40,760 nucleotides of DNA. Source: Halocafeteria seosinensis (taxonomy: Eukaryota; Sar; Bigyra; Bicosoecida). This document shows positions 39,894 to 40,760 of the stretch, one piece after another. Position 1 is the first letter of the stretch; each line of letters starts with the position of its first letter. The DNA lies in the NCBI GenBank assembly GCA_001687465.1, contig LVLI01000124.1, positions 1-40,760 on the forward strand, given 5' to 3'. A program made the translations under genes and the position numbers. A model generated the notes under the pieces. That model was not told the origin of the DNA, searched no databases, and was given only the letters and a program-made list of their open reading frames with translations.

Positions 39894-40760
39894 GTATAGA
39901 ATCGACAGGCAACTGTGATGGTGATTTGTGGAAATAAACCTTTAGGACTCATGCACTCCGTATGCCCGAACTCAATAAGGTTAGAGCTGCACTCTTCTCC
40001 CCTCGCGAACTTCAGCAGAAGACTTCGATTTCACAACACTCTTTGGGAGTATCCGTCTTCGACGAATTTCACTTGAATGGATGCGATCAAAAGGATTTTC
40101 AATATAGAAGAAGGAACGAGAGCCCCCGCAGTTTTTCCCTGCCTCGATTTGACTTAGAAAGCATGTATAACTTTCCAGGTTTGTTGCCTCGATACTCGTC
40201 CGAAAGCCTGCATTTACGATACTATTTTGGAGGTATCTCTTACCCCAATACTCCCGATTAATGTTGCATACAGCGGAATGATGTTACTTAGAGTTTGATT
40301 CAAATCAAACGTTGCATTTGGAGATCGGTACGTCTCAAGTTAGACGTGGTACAGAACTCTCATTTCGCCACCCGCGCTGGTTCGGCGGTCTCCGAGTCCA
40401 TCATCAGGACTAGGAGTATCCAACTCTGCCAAATCCAGAAAAACATTTCCTCCAGCAAAGATATTATGAATTCCCATATGATATTCAAAATACTGGTCCA
40501 GGACTCCTAATAGAACATAGATAAACAGTCTTGTACCGAACCCGCTTTTCCGCTGGCAGCGCAGCCGGATTCCGAGGAAAAAGCCATCGTCGTCTAAACC
40601 TCGTTTCAAAGTATCCCCGATGACGGACGCCACAAAGCATCACCAACAAACACAGATGAACGTACGTTGTAAAGGAATTCACGCAAAGGAGATGCCCGAC
40701 ACCTCTATCCTGGGTGCTCTACGGCGTTGGAATTTCTGCATATTTCGCAGTCAGGGGCGT
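39894..40760. other. Right end of window, uncertain coding frames
   Basis: Two open frames of about 100 codons look moderately protein-like: one on the + strand from ATG 39964 to 40261 (starts MPELNKVRAAL) and one on the - strand from 40633 to 40340 (starts MASVIGDTLKRGL, with FIYVLLGVLDQYFEYHMGIH). Neither matches a family I know, and either may be an exon of a gene running off the edge. I do not call them as genes. Confidence 0.25.

Noticed and set aside
1-40760. tRNA, rRNA or CRISPR elements
   Set aside because: I looked for B-box-like GGTTCGA contexts, rRNA-like conserved blocks and spaced short repeats. The only GGTTCGA hits lie in the BAH gene coding sequence and in copy 1 of the retroelement flank, and tandem arrays present are long satellites.

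Overview
The window is nuclear DNA of a eukaryote with small spliceosomal introns. Seven clear host genes are present: a DENN protein, SPC25, a BAH-ELM2-SANT protein, an LRR protein, RCE1, a PAP2 phosphatase and ALG8. Every intron I could place with confidence is about 47-119 bp with GT-AG ends, and conserved protein blocks join in frame across them. Mixed single-exon and many-exon genes, short intergenic spaces and several classes of repeats suggest a unicellular alga or another protist. I cannot name the lineage from sequence alone.

Layout. 1-3959: a DENN-domain gene on the + strand, cut off at the left edge and split by a strikingly AT-rich 1.7 kb insertion. The insertion is flanked by ATGACT on both sides and carries an ORF with SAP and AT-hook features. 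3960-9004: gene-poor, with a dimeric ~384 bp satellite (5558-6780) and an orphan C-terminal fragment of the kinesin-12/HMMR type. 9005-13153: SPC25 (+, seven exons) meets a BAH-ELM2-SANT chromatin protein (-, two exons) tail to tail, 41 bp apart. 13154-15916: retroelement tail and a scrambled coding remnant. 15917-24128: two GLUG-repeat surface-type protein genes face away from each other. Between them lie LINE-like and chromodomain retroelement debris, an AT-rich patch and a broken membrane-anchored P-loop NTPase gene.

25113-26678: an intronless 25-residue LRR protein. 28793-34000: a compact block of three ER-membrane enzymes: RCE1 CAAX protease (+), a PAP2-type lipid phosphatase (-) and the glucosyltransferase ALG8 (-, seven exons). 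34392-36773: a third GLUG gene with a C-terminal membrane anchor, interrupted by a 90-bp insertion, with a regular array of SmaI-palindrome repeats upstream. 37681-39255: a 368-bp satellite whose every unit keeps a 71-codon ORF. 39316-39893: a decayed Ulp1-type protease end.

Functional links. RCE1, PAP2 and ALG8 all belong to the ER membrane (prenyl-protein processing, isoprenoid or lipid phosphate turnover, N-glycan precursor assembly). The PAP2 protein could be the dolichyl-diphosphate phosphatase partner of ALG8, but that is inference. The GLUG family is the main lineage-specific feature: N-terminal hydrophobic segments, about eight GLUG-like repeats and a Ser/Thr/Pro stalk. The most unusual observations are the insertion in the DENN gene, the 90-bp insertion in GLUG gene 3 (possible intron gain) and the two satellites with open frames.
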